Shown here piece by piece: positions 1 to 9,400 of a stretch of DNA of 64,000 nucleotides (positions within the stretch are counted from its first letter, which is position 1; each line of letters starts with the position of its first letter). The DNA is taken from NCBI GenBank assembly GCA_028285345.1, contig JANQPT010000043.1:62001-126000 (forward strand). Direction: 5' to 3'. The stretch comes from Planctomycetales bacterium (GTDB lineage: Bacteria; Planctomycetota; Planctomycetia; Planctomycetales; Planctomycetaceae). The notes beneath the pieces are model-generated. The model had not been told where the DNA came from, did not search any database, and saw only the letters and a list, made by a program, of their open reading frames with translations. The translations under genes and the position numbers were made by a program.

Positions 1-1087
1 CCTCCGCGCCGTCGGGAACCTGTGGAGTGCGGGGATGGTCAAGCAGTTGATGCCAGATGAACTGCGCCACTCCCAACGCCCCCCCCGCATCGCCCGCTGC
101 CGGCTGAATCCAGATATCTTCAAACAGACCTTCACGGAGCAAACGCCCGTTGGCGACACAGTTGAGCGCCACTCCGCCGGCAAGGCACAGCCGCTTCAGC
201 CCGGTTTGCCGATGTACGTGCCGCGCCATCCGCAACATGATCTCTTCAGTGACTTGCTGCACGGAGGCCGCGATGTCCATGTGCTGTTGTGTCAGCTGCG
301 ATTCCGGTGTGCGGGGCGGGGCACCGAAGAGCGCATGGAACTTGCGCGACGTCATCGTCAAGCCCTGACAATAATTGAAATAGGACATGTTCATACGAAA
401 GGAACCGTCCTGTTTCAAATCAATCAGGTGCTCCATAATGGTGTCGGCGTAGATCGGCTCCCCATACGGTGCCAGCCCCATCAACTTGTACTCGCCGGAA
501 TTCACGCGGAATCCGCAGTAGTAGGTAAATGCGGAATAGAGCATGCCCAGAGAATGCGGAAAGTGCATTTCGTGCGTGAGCTGAATTCGATTTCCGCGGC
601 CGATTCCAAAACTGGCGGTCGCCCATTCGCCGACGCCGTCGACCGTCAGAATTGCGGCTTCCTCGAACGGGGACGGAAAAAACGCGCTGGCCGCGTGCGA
701 TTCGTGGTGTTCGGTAAAGACGAACCGTTTGCGATACTTCCCGCCCAGCCCGCGGCTGATCTCGCGGGGCAGGTGCAGTTTTTGCTTCAACCAGGTGGAA
801 ACCACTTTGGCGAACGAACGACACCCGGCAGGTGCGTATGCCAGATAGGTCTCGATCAGGCGGTCGAACTTCAGCAGCGGTTTGTCATAAAACCCGACGT
901 AATCGAGCTCCTCCGGCCCAATCCCCGCTTCGCTGAGGCAATAGTCGATTGCCTGCTGTGGAAAACTGGCATCATGCTTTTTGCGGGAAAACCGCTCTTG
1001 CTGTGCGGCGGCGACGGTCCGTCCATCGACAACCAACGCCGCCGCCGAGTCGTGATAGAAGGCTGAGATTCCGAGAATTGCGGTCAT
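1..1087 (-). CDS. Carbamoyltransferase, NodU/CmcH/TobZ family (partial, 3' end outside window)
   Basis: Read from an ATG at 1087 the protein begins MTAILGISAFYHDSAAAL and stays open to the window edge (362 codons). The N-terminal GISAFYHDSAAAL stretch, the later TEHHESHAASAFFPSPFEEA segment and LCLAGGVALNCVANG are typical of the Kae1-like domain of carbamoyltransferases, which transfer a carbamoyl group from carbamoyl phosphate to a hydroxyl of a sugar, antibiotic or Nod factor. The HxxxH-type pair in the EHHESHA segment fits the metal-binding histidines of the family. The C-terminal part of the usual roughly 580 residues lies beyond position 1. The substrate cannot be read from the sequence. 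The overlapping plus-strand frame is a shadow. Confidence 0.88.
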   Translation of the reverse strand, partial: MTAILGISAFYHDSAAALVVDGRTVAAAQQERFSRKKHDASFPQQAIDYCLSEAGIGPEELDYVGFYDKPLLKFDRLIETYLAYAPAGCRSFAKVVSTWLKQKLHLPREISRGLGGKYRKRFVFTEHHESHAASAFFPSPFEEAAILTVDGVGEWATASFGIGRGNRIQLTHEMHFPHSLGMLYSAFTYYCGFRVNSGEYKLMGLAPYGEPIYADTIMEHLIDLKQDGSFRMNMSYFNYCQGLTMTSRKFHALFGAPPRTPESQLTQQHMDIAASVQQVTEEIMLRMARHVHRQTGLKRLCLAGGVALNCVANGRLLREGLFEDIWIQPAAGDAGGALGVAQFIWHQLLDHPRTPQVPDGAE

Positions 1088-1512
1088 CGACTGTCGGCAT
1101 CATTCGACGCCGCGAGTTACAGCGTCAATCGCGAACTGAAGTTCCTCAACTGCATCATCGATCATGGCAAGGCGTCTGACCGCAGGATGCACGCATCACT
1201 CCGTATTCTAATCGGCGGACCTCAAACGTTGCCACTCGATTCTGCACAAGACGACTACGGTCGGACGCACGTCGGAGAAGTGTTGCGCGTGCGTCAACAA
1301 AATGGGTGGCCGCGATTGCGGAGCAATCGGGGCAGGCGCAGCCTGCTCGAGGCCTCAGTTGCCGCGTCAGATTGCTTTGCGGCGCCGCCGGACTGTGGGA
1401 CGGTGAAATTGCAGCTGCTTGTGCCTGTGGCGCCCCGATTTTCAATCGGGGCCACCCGTGCAGATCGTGATGCGGGTCGCAGCGTCGCCTTCCACACAGC
1501 GGACGCTACGTA
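1088..1512. other. Intergenic region with hairpins
   Basis: No convincing gene lies here; the small open frames on both strands have no recognisable product. Two hairpins are visible. One has GATTGC/GCAATC arms around 1314-1330. The other has perfect 9-bp arms, GCCCCGATT at 1432-1440 and AATCGGGGC at 1444-1452, with a 3-nt loop. The second resembles a small dispersed palindrome rather than an intrinsic terminator, because no T-run follows on either strand. Confidence 0.5.
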
Positions 1513-2772
1513 CTAGCTGGCTGACGGTAGTAGTTGCGCGATGGGGCGTCCTTCGCACAATGCCAATGGCCGACCGATCGGCGTGATGATTTCCTTGTCG
1601 AAGGCGACGCCGAGTTGGATCAGAATCGTGGCGTACAAATCGGGGACTTCGATCGGATCCTGCGGCTTCTTTTTCGCGCCGCTGGGATCGGTGGCGCCAA
1701 TCAGCACGCCGCTTCGCAATCCGCCCCCGCCGACCAGGGCCGAGAAACCCGTCGGCCAGTGATCGCGTCCGTCGAGTGCGTTGATGTTGGGTGTGCGCCC
1801 GAATTCCCCCATGCAGAGCACGATCGTCGATTGCAGCAAGTCCCGCTGTTTGAGGTCGCTGATGAGTGTCGCCAGCGCCGGGTCAAGCTGCGCGGCTTGA
1901 GTTTGATGGCCCTCGAAGTTGTTCGCATGGGTGTCGAAGCCGTTGAGCGTGACTTGGATCGCTTTGACACCGGTTTCCACGAGGCGGCGGGCCATCAGGC
2001 ATCCCTGTCCGAAGCGAGTCTCCCCGTAGGCTTGCCTGACTGCGAAAGGTTCCTGTCTGAGGTCGAAGGCTTTCAGCTGTTCAGTGGTCATCATGGTCAG
2101 CGCCCGCTCGACGGTGTTGCGATGCCCTGTGTCGTCGACGCGTTCGCCCCGGCCGCGTTGAAAGTTGCGCTCGATGACATCGAGATTTGCCAATCGGCGC
2201 TGCTGTCGCGAGTCGCCGACGCGCGTCTTGACATTGTGCACATTGTCTTTGGGATTGAAGATCCGGAATGGATCGAATTCATCACCCAAATACCCGCCGC
2301 GGCCGGGAAAGGGATCGTTTCCAATGAGCACGTTTCGTGGAATCGCCACTTGATCGTTTCGCTGCTGGTGTGTCACCAGTGCGGGTATCGCGGGGTGCGT
2401 GACGGTCGGGTCGGGCCGATATCCGGTTTTGACAAAATAGGCGCCGCGCTCGTGGTCGCCCTCGGGGGAAACCAGCGACCGAATGACCGACAGTTCGTGG
2501 AGCTGCTCTGCGACTTGCGGAAACAGGTCGGCAATCGACACGCCTGGGATCTTGGTCTTGATTTGCCCCGTCGGCCCGCCGATCTTTCCGCCCGGGTGCG
2601 GGTCCCATGTCTCCAATTGGCTGGGTCCTCCGGCCAGCCAAATCAAAATCAGAGACTTGGCACGCTGTGGTCCCCGCTCAGCGGCAGCCCGTGCGTCGAG
2701 CCCGGGCAGTGTCAGCGAAAGTCCGGCGGCAGCCGCCAATCCGAGCGCGTCGCGGCGTGTCAAATTGTGCAT
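1513..2772 (-). CDS. DUF1501 family exported protein
   Basis: A 419-residue protein. The N-terminus TRRDALGLAAAAGLSLTLPG is a twin-arginine-type signal, so it is probably exported. The body has hallmarks of DUF1501, an alkaline-phosphatase-superfamily relative abundant in planctomycetes: LIWLAGGPSQLETWDP near residue 42, GDHERGAYFVKTGY, and MGEFGRTPNINALDGRDHWP near residue 320. It lies 45 bp downstream of the DUF1549/DUF1553 gene on the same strand, the standard pairing for these families. The biochemical role is unproven; the pair is usually discussed with planctomycete surface proteins or polysaccharide use. The plus-strand 562-codon frame over it is a shadow. Confidence 0.92.
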   Translation of the reverse strand: MHNLTRRDALGLAAAAGLSLTLPGLDARAAAERGPQRAKSLILIWLAGGPSQLETWDPHPGGKIGGPTGQIKTKIPGVSIADLFPQVAEQLHELSVIRSLVSPEGDHERGAYFVKTGYRPDPTVTHPAIPALVTHQQRNDQVAIPRNVLIGNDPFPGRGGYLGDEFDPFRIFNPKDNVHNVKTRVGDSRQQRRLANLDVIERNFQRGRGERVDDTGHRNTVERALTMMTTEQLKAFDLRQEPFAVRQAYGETRFGQGCLMARRLVETGVKAIQVTLNGFDTHANNFEGHQTQAAQLDPALATLISDLKQRDLLQSTIVLCMGEFGRTPNINALDGRDHWPTGFSALVGGGGLRSGVLIGATDPSGAKKKPQDPIEVPDLYATILIQLGVAFDKEIITPIGRPLALCEGRPIAQLLPSAS

Positions 2773-2817
2773 GCTTGTACCTCGTTGCTTCGCGCCGAGA
2801 AGTCGTGCGCACTGTGG

Positions 2818-4413
2818 TCAATGATTCCAGGAGAACTCGGTCGAGTTAATCAAACTCCAGAAGAGATCTTCTACAACTTTTCGCCGTCTATCTTCTTTGG
2901 TTCCGTGAAGCTGTGCGGTGAAGTGCTGCTGTTCTGCTGCGGAGGGCTTGCGGGACAGGCAGACCAGGAACGCAGTTTCGACGCAAGCGTCATCTGTCGG
3001 CGCCATCGCCGCTATGCGGCCCGCGGCGCTGAACAGGTTGGCTTCGGTGAGTTCGTGGATCAGATTTCCATTCATCATGATCAGCCGTTGCGGAATGGTT
3101 CCGGTACGGCTGTCGAGTTCGCTGTCGCCGAGATCACCGTACTCTCTGACAAAATCTCCCTCGCGCACGAGCCGGATCGCGCGCACGATCAGGTGGGAAT
3201 TGCGGTCGATGGTTTTCAATGACGCTGATTGCAGCACGGAGCCGATGACCTGTTCGGGCCGTAGCCGAACCAGCGGGAACACGGACCACGCCTCGGCGGC
3301 GACCGGAGAATCGGATTCGCGATCCACTGTCGAGGAGGCCCGAAACGCGCTCGTTGTCGTGATCACCTCAATCAGCCGTTTGATGCTGCAGTTATGTCGG
3401 CGAAAGTCCTCGCCCAACAGATCCAGCAGATCCGGCTCCGCGGGCGGGTCGGGAAGGTCGTCGACGGGGCTGCTCCAGGGTTTTCCGAACAGCAATCCCC
3501 ACACGCGATTGGCAGTGGCGCGTCCAAAGCGGCGATTCTCTTCGTGTGTAACCCAGGCAGCGAGTTGCTCCCGCGGTTTCCCCTCATCGGGCAGCCACTG
3601 CTGACCGAACGGAACAGACGGTTTGACGGTTCGCTCCTGAAGTGTTTCACGATCCTGAATGCGGTAATCCCGTGACTTGTCTTCCAATCCAAACGGTGAC
3701 AGCGTGACGCCGCCGAAATAGGCGGCCAATCCCTCGAATTGGTTTTGGGTCCACTCGCCAAACGGATGATCATGGCATTGGGCACAATCGATCCGCTGTC
3801 CGAGAAACGCCCGCACGGCTCTGCCGGCCAGTTTGTTTTCGTCGGCGTTGTTGTCGATGATGGCGACCGTAACGAAGTTCGTTGCAGGACGCCCGGTCCA
3901 GAGTCCCGTCTGAGAGAGCATTTCTCGAACGACTTCATCATAGGGCCGGTCTTGCTGAAGCTGTTCGCTGAGCCATTCTGTGAAACGGTCTCTACGAAAA
4001 ACGATGAACGGTCCGTTTTCCGTACCAACCAACACACGTGCCATGCGCTCCCCGAAGTAGTCGCCAAATCGAGGGTCGTCCAACATCTGCCGGGACCAAT
4101 GCGTCAAACGATCTTCACGGCGGTCGCTTTGAAACCGGCGAATCTCCTCAAGCGACGGGATCGTCCCGTGCAATGCCAGTGAGAGCCGCCGCAAGACAGC
4201 AAGCTCCGCCGACGGTCGAGCCACAGGTGCATCGGCCTCCGCCGTGCGGTCTTGCAGTTTGGTGTCGATCTGTTGAACGACGTTGTTGAACGACTCAGGA
4301 TCTGATCGCGCCTGACGGACCTCTTGAGGGGCGTCATCTCCGGCAGCGAACACAATCACGACAACCGCGCATACAGCGGCGGCGGGAAGTGCAAAACGCG
4401 TGATCTTCATCAA
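2818..4413 (-). CDS. DUF1549/DUF1553 (PSCyt2/PSD1) domain protein
   Basis: A 531-residue protein with an N-terminal hydrophobic signal or anchor (FALPAAAVCAVVVIVFAAG). The first half is DUF1549-like (RRLSLALHGTIPSLEEI, then ATNFVTVAIIDNNADENKLAG). A haem- or metal-type CAQCHDHPFGEW motif sits at residues 210-221. The second half is DUF1553-like (NRRFGRATANRVWGLLFGKP, then a C-terminal AETAFLVCLSRKPSAAEQ-type end). It is shorter than many family members and lacks the N-terminal cytochrome c (PSCyt1) domain found in others. It is first in a two-gene unit with the DUF1501 gene. Its function is unknown; cell-envelope location is inferred from the signal and the CxxCH. Confidence 0.9.
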   Translation of the reverse strand: MMKITRFALPAAAVCAVVVIVFAAGDDAPQEVRQARSDPESFNNVVQQIDTKLQDRTAEADAPVARPSAELAVLRRLSLALHGTIPSLEEIRRFQSDRREDRLTHWSRQMLDDPRFGDYFGERMARVLVGTENGPFIVFRRDRFTEWLSEQLQQDRPYDEVVREMLSQTGLWTGRPATNFVTVAIIDNNADENKLAGRAVRAFLGQRIDCAQCHDHPFGEWTQNQFEGLAAYFGGVTLSPFGLEDKSRDYRIQDRETLQERTVKPSVPFGQQWLPDEGKPREQLAAWVTHEENRRFGRATANRVWGLLFGKPWSSPVDDLPDPPAEPDLLDLLGEDFRRHNCSIKRLIEVITTTSAFRASSTVDRESDSPVAAEAWSVFPLVRLRPEQVIGSVLQSASLKTIDRNSHLIVRAIRLVREGDFVREYGDLGDSELDSRTGTIPQRLIMMNGNLIHELTEANLFSAAGRIAAMAPTDDACVETAFLVCLSRKPSAAEQQHFTAQLHGTKEDRRRKVVEDLFWSLINSTEFSWNH

Positions 4414-4637
4414 ACATCCCCCTGCCGGTCGGCGACCGAGTCATTCATCTGCAACGAGAAGGATCGATTAAGTTCCGGGAGTGAGTTTTTCGAGGATTTG
4501 CTAAGATCATCAGGTTTGAGACGAACCATTTAAAAGGAGTCGCAACAACCGTTATCAAGCTGTTCGTCGGCTCTGGCGAAATATTGTGGGCGAAGGATTA
4601 TTGATCTGAACGAACTCCTCATCAAGGCGGGTTTCAA

Positions 4638-5864
4638 ATGCTTGGTCAACAAACACCTCCCGAAGCGCTCGAAATCACGACCTTTGACGAAGTTTCCAAT
4701 CAGCAGTCCAGCAAGCCAATCCCAGCGGCTCCCGATGACCGCAAGTCCCCCAGCCGGGGACCAGCGCGACTCGTCGGGGCGGCTTGGGGCGGATTCAAAG
4801 GCTCGATTGCCTCCGCCTATAACGTGACGGCTGCCGTGGTCGTTCTGGCTTTGGTCGCTGCCGTTCCGGTGCTGAATTTCTGGGTGCTGGGGTACCTGCT
4901 GGAAGCGCAAGGCGGAATCGCGCGGGGCGAATCATGGCGGCACGCGGTTCCCGGCGGAAAGTCGCTGTCACGGATTGCCTCCATCGGCTTGGGCATGTTT
5001 CTGTCGGTGTTGCCGCTCCGGCTGCTCTCAGGAGCTGCAAGCGATGCGCAGTTGATCTCGCCCGGCTCGACCGCCGATGTGGGGTTGCATCGGCTGTTGA
5101 TGCTCCTGTCCGTGGTCGTGACCGTCACCATTTGTATGGCGCTCGCACGCGGGGGGCGTTTGATCGAATTCTTTCGACCGATTCGAAACTTTCGCTGGAC
5201 GATCGGCCAGATGCGATCCGGTGAGTTTCTGGATACTGCGGGCTCTGATATTTGGGAATTCGTGAAGACGCTCAAGCTGCGGGAGCGCTTCTGGCTCGGT
5301 TTGCGGGGGTTTGTGTCCGCCTTCAGTTGGCTGCTGATCCCGACGGCGCTGTTCGCCTCAGCGCAGAGCAGCGAGGGTGCCGCCGTGTTGGTTACGATTC
5401 TGGGCGGGCTGCTGCTGATTCCCGTGCTGGCCTGGCTGCCGCTGCTGCAGGCAAATTTCTCCGCGGAAAATCGTTTTCGCGCCGGTTTTCAACTAGGTAA
5501 AGTCCGCCAACTGTATCGCAAGGCGCCCCTGGCAAGCATGGTGGCCGTCGTCGTGACTCTGGTCTTGTCACTACCGCTCTACCTGGCGAAGGTCGTGTTG
5601 CCGCCGCAAGACGCGATGTGGATGGTCACCTTGCTGTTCATCCTGGGCATCTATCCTGCCAAGCTGATCGCGGGTTGGGCTTATCGCCGCGCTCAACGGC
5701 GAGAGCGTGAAGCGCATTGGAGTTGGCGTTGGCTGGGACGCGGCGTGATGTTTCCGCTGTTGTCGGTTTACGTCTTTCTGCTATTGTTCACGCAGGGCAT
5801 CGGCGAACATGGCAAGTTGGTGCTCTTTCAACATCACGCGTTCTTGCTCCCGGTCCCGTTCTAA
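4638..5864 (+). CDS. Multi-pass membrane protein, DUF4013-like
   Basis: A 408-residue protein. A Pro/Ser-rich cytoplasmic N-terminus (residues 1-55) precedes about seven hydrophobic segments: residues 60-85, around 115-135, 150-172, 228-250, 255-275, 305-335 and 375-395. The segment NFWVLGYLLEAQGGIARGE resembles the start of DUF4013-type integral membrane proteins, which have no established biochemical function. It starts at an ATG after a 224-bp gap from the divergent DUF1549 gene. The downstream cupin gene follows closely (48 bp), so the two may be co-transcribed. Confidence 0.72.
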   Translation: MLGQQTPPEALEITTFDEVSNQQSSKPIPAAPDDRKSPSRGPARLVGAAWGGFKGSIASAYNVTAAVVVLALVAAVPVLNFWVLGYLLEAQGGIARGESWRHAVPGGKSLSRIASIGLGMFLSVLPLRLLSGAASDAQLISPGSTADVGLHRLLMLLSVVVTVTICMALARGGRLIEFFRPIRNFRWTIGQMRSGEFLDTAGSDIWEFVKTLKLRERFWLGLRGFVSAFSWLLIPTALFASAQSSEGAAVLVTILGGLLLIPVLAWLPLLQANFSAENRFRAGFQLGKVRQLYRKAPLASMVAVVVTLVLSLPLYLAKVVLPPQDAMWMVTLLFILGIYPAKLIAGWAYRRAQRREREAHWSWRWLGRGVMFPLLSVYVFLLLFTQGIGEHGKLVLFQHHAFLLPVPF

Positions 5865-5911
5865 ACGGGATCTGACCGCCTTCATTGAAAACTTCCTGAA
5901 GGGAGATTCGG

Positions 5912-6229
5912 TTGCCGAATCTGTTTGCCAATCTTCCCGACTCCCTTCCGGAGGAATTCTTCGAAACGCTGCTCGAAGGTTCGTCCGTCCGCATTGAGCG
6001 GATCGTCTCGCGCGGGCATTGCTCCCCGCCGGGATTCTGTTACGACCAGGAGACGCACGAATGGGTGATCGTGCTGCGCGGGAGCGCGACGTTGAGTTTC
6101 CCGGAGAATGAGACAACGGTTGCGTTGGGTCCGGGCGATTACGTCAACATTCCGGCGCATCAAAAGCATCGTGTCGAGTCGACAGCGGATGATGAGCCGA
6201 CCGTCTGGCTGGCGGTCCATTACAAATAG
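5912..6229 (+). CDS. Small cupin-domain protein
   Basis: A 105-residue protein starting at TTG with a good ribosome-binding site (GGGAG at 5901-5905). It consists of one cupin barrel: GFCYDQETHEWVIVLRGSA (first motif, containing Glu and His) and GPGDYVNIPAHQKHRV (second motif). These give the usual metal ligands of cupins, though the first motif has H-E in place of the classic HxH. It could be a metal-dependent enzyme or a small-ligand sensor; the substrate is unknown. It follows the membrane protein gene by 48 bp. Confidence 0.85.
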   Translation: MPNLFANLPDSLPEEFFETLLEGSSVRIERIVSRGHCSPPGFCYDQETHEWVIVLRGSATLSFPENETTVALGPGDYVNIPAHQKHRVESTADDEPTVWLAVHYK

Positions 6230-6470
6230 GCGGTTTGGATCGCAGTTTGCCAAGGTTGCCGACTGTGTATGTTCACGTTCTCCACCGTATCAATTGGACG
6301 GCGATTTCAATCCGCGCAATCTAAATTCTTTTATTGAACTTGCCCGTTGCGAGCAGGTAGAATTTTCACTGATCGGCCTCCGTTGAATTCGCTCGGACTG
6401 GAGCCACTCCGATCTTCGCACTATCAGCCGATCGGTTGCGAAGGCGAGCGCCCCGCAGAGGAGAATTCCG

Positions 6471-9400
6471 ATGAATGGTGTCTGTGGAAAGGCCCTTTCG
6501 CTTTCACTGCTTGGCCTGTTGCTTGCAGGATGTGGAACGCAGCCCGACCCTGAGCCGCCAAAGTCCGAAGTCTCTGAGTCCGCGGTCAAGGCGGGACCGC
6601 AGCAATCCAGCGACGCCGATAAGCCGGACGAAGCTAAGCCAACAGTCACTCCCCAACCCGTAGCAGCAACTCCTGCGGAAAAACAATCTCTGGTGGAAGC
6701 CGCGGAACCGGAGGAACTCCCCGCAGTTGCTGAAGAGCCGCAGGATCCTGTTGCGGCCACTCCCATCGAAGAAGTCCCGGCCCCGCAAACTGCCGCTGCT
6801 GAGCCCGATGCCGCCGAGCCTCTAACCGAGGAGCAATTGAAACAGCAGGCCGCTTCCAAACAGGCGCTGATTGCAGAGGAATCGGTGGGCCGGTTCCATG
6901 AACTCCTCCGACGGCGGCCGATGCACGGACCGGCATTTGCCGGGCTGGTGAAGCAATATTCCGAACAAGGGCAACTCGATAAGCTCGTCAGCGAGTATGA
7001 AAAGAAAGTCGAGGCCTTGCCTGAAGACCAAGCGTTCCGGATCTTGCTGGCCCGCGTCTATCTGCGTGCCAACAAACCGGAACAAGCGGCCGAAGCGATC
7101 AAGAACATCGGCGAACTGCCGCCGGACCTGCGCCGCGAAGAGTTGAAGCTGCTCGTCTTTAAGTCCGAGGTGTATCAGCGCATCGGCTCGCAGGAACAAG
7201 CCGTGGCTATGTTACAGGAGGCGTTCGCTCAAGCAAAAACGGTCTCGGAGCGCATGAAGCTGAGCGAAGCGCTGGCGGATTTACATCTGCGCGGCCAGGA
7301 CCGCGCCGCCGCCGCGGCCGCCCTCACGAAATTGGCCGAGCAATTCAGCGACAACTACTTCCATCGCAAACGGATCGCTGATGCCCTGGCCGCGCGCGAC
7401 TTGTTTGAACAGGCGATCGAGCAGTATCGCGAGATTCTGCCGCTGGTCGAAAACGAAACGGACAAGCGGTGCGAGGTGTTGCGACAACTGGGGCGATCGT
7501 TTGAGCGGCTGGATCGGGGCCAGGATGCGATCGAGGTCTATCAGCAAGCCATCAACTTGCTTCGCAGCGGGCACTGGCTACAACGTGAACTCCACGAGCG
7601 GGTCGTCTCTTTGTATCGGGCGTCCGGCCGACTGGATGAACTAGTCACCTATTGCCGCGAGCAGATCAAGCGAACACCCGAACAGACGGCCGTCCGCGGG
7701 CTCTTAGCAGACGTGTTGGCCGCGGCGGGAAAGCTGGACGAAGCCAAGCAAACGCTGACCGAAGCGGTTGAATTGTTTCCGAAGAATCGCGACCTCAGTG
7801 CGAAACGAATCGAGTTTTTACAACGACACCGCGATGACCAAGGCGTTTCGGACGAGTACGCCCGGATCATTGCGCAGTATCCTGATGAAATCGAGTTTTA
7901 CGTCGCATACGGCCAGTTTTTGGCAGGAGCCGACCAAATTGATGCCGCCCGCAATCAGTGGCGGCATGTGCTCGAAAAGCACGTCACCGAGGCCACTTTG
8001 GCCAACCGACTCGGCGGGCTGTTTGACCAATACAACTTGCAGGACGACGCCGTCGAATGTTACGAGCTGGCGATTACCTTAGAAGCCGGGCGTCCGGAAA
8101 GTTATACCTCGCTTGCTCGGCTGTGGTTTTTCCGCGGCGACAAAGACAAAGCCGCCGAAACGTTGGACCGGCTGCGGCAGGCAAACCCGGATGATGCGGC
8201 GATCCACGCTGAGCTGTCCAACGCCCTGTTAGGGATCGGTCTCGTCGAAGAGGCGACCGCGGCGATCACGCGGGCCTCCGAGCTGGCCCCCGAGCAAGTT
8301 CGCTATCAGCTTGCGCGGTCTGATTTGTTGATTCAAGTCGGCCGCCTCGAAGAGTCACTCAAGGTCCGCCGTGCGGCGGTGGATCTGATCGTCAATCCTC
8401 AGCAGCAGATTCAGGCGATTGACGTGCTGGTGAGTATGTACGCGTCGGCCGGCAAGCTCGACGAATTAAAAACTGCCGAATCAAAGCGACTGTCGGAGAA
8501 GGAAAACGACCCGGTCGGCCTGCTCTTATTGGCACGCGTTGCGGACTTCGACCGGGATATGCCTGCCGCACGCCGGCATCTGACGGCTCTGCTGGCGGCT
8601 GATCCGTCGCATGAAGAAGCGGGCCGGCAGCTGGCCAAAATCCACGAAGCAGTCGGCGACGTCGACGGCGCGGTTGCGCAGTACCGCAAGCTCATCGACG
8701 CTCATCCCGCCCGCGGCCGGTACTATTACCAGGCGATTGCCGACGTCAAGCTGCGATACAACGACCGTCTGGGTGCCATCGAGACGTTTGATGAAATGGT
8801 CAAAGCCGCGCCGGGGAACGCCACCGTGCTCAAGTCGGTTGCTGAGCAGTTGACCCGGCTGGACGAGTTGGAGCGCGCGATCGCGTATTACGAGCAGAGC
8901 TTGGGAATCCAGGCGGATCGACACGATGTCCGTTTGGCATTCGCGAATGCGCTCTACAAGGCGGGCCGGCTGGAGGATTCCTACGCCGAGTATAAAAAGG
9001 TTGCGCTACAGTTGCAGGATCGCGAGACCGCCCTGGAGGCGCTCGGCAAACTCCACGGCGTCGCCGATCAGTTGGGCGAGCTTGAGGAATTGCTGACCGA
9101 ATTGGAGGAACAATCGGAGCGGAACCCGGAGAATACGGCGGTCGTGCACACGCTCGCGGAGTTGCTGATTCGCGAATTCGAGTATACGCGGGCGATGAAG
9201 CTGCTGGATCTAGTGCTGTCACATTTTCCACGCGACATCAACCTGCGGCTGGTGCGTGCCGAACTCCTGCGACGACTGACACGGTTCGACGACGCGCTGG
9301 AGGAATACCGCACCGTCCTGCGTTTCCCGCAAATCGACCGTGATTTCGTACTGGGTCAGATGGGAAAAGTCAGTTTCGAAGCGGGCCGCATCGACGAGGC

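Noticed and set aside
35..1066. 343-codon plus-strand open frame
   Set aside because: It is antisense to the carbamoyltransferase, whose minus-strand translation is clearly the conserved protein.
1534..3222. 562-codon plus-strand open frame
   Set aside because: It lies opposite DUF1501 and DUF1549/1553 genes with strong motifs; high GC produces long shadow frames.
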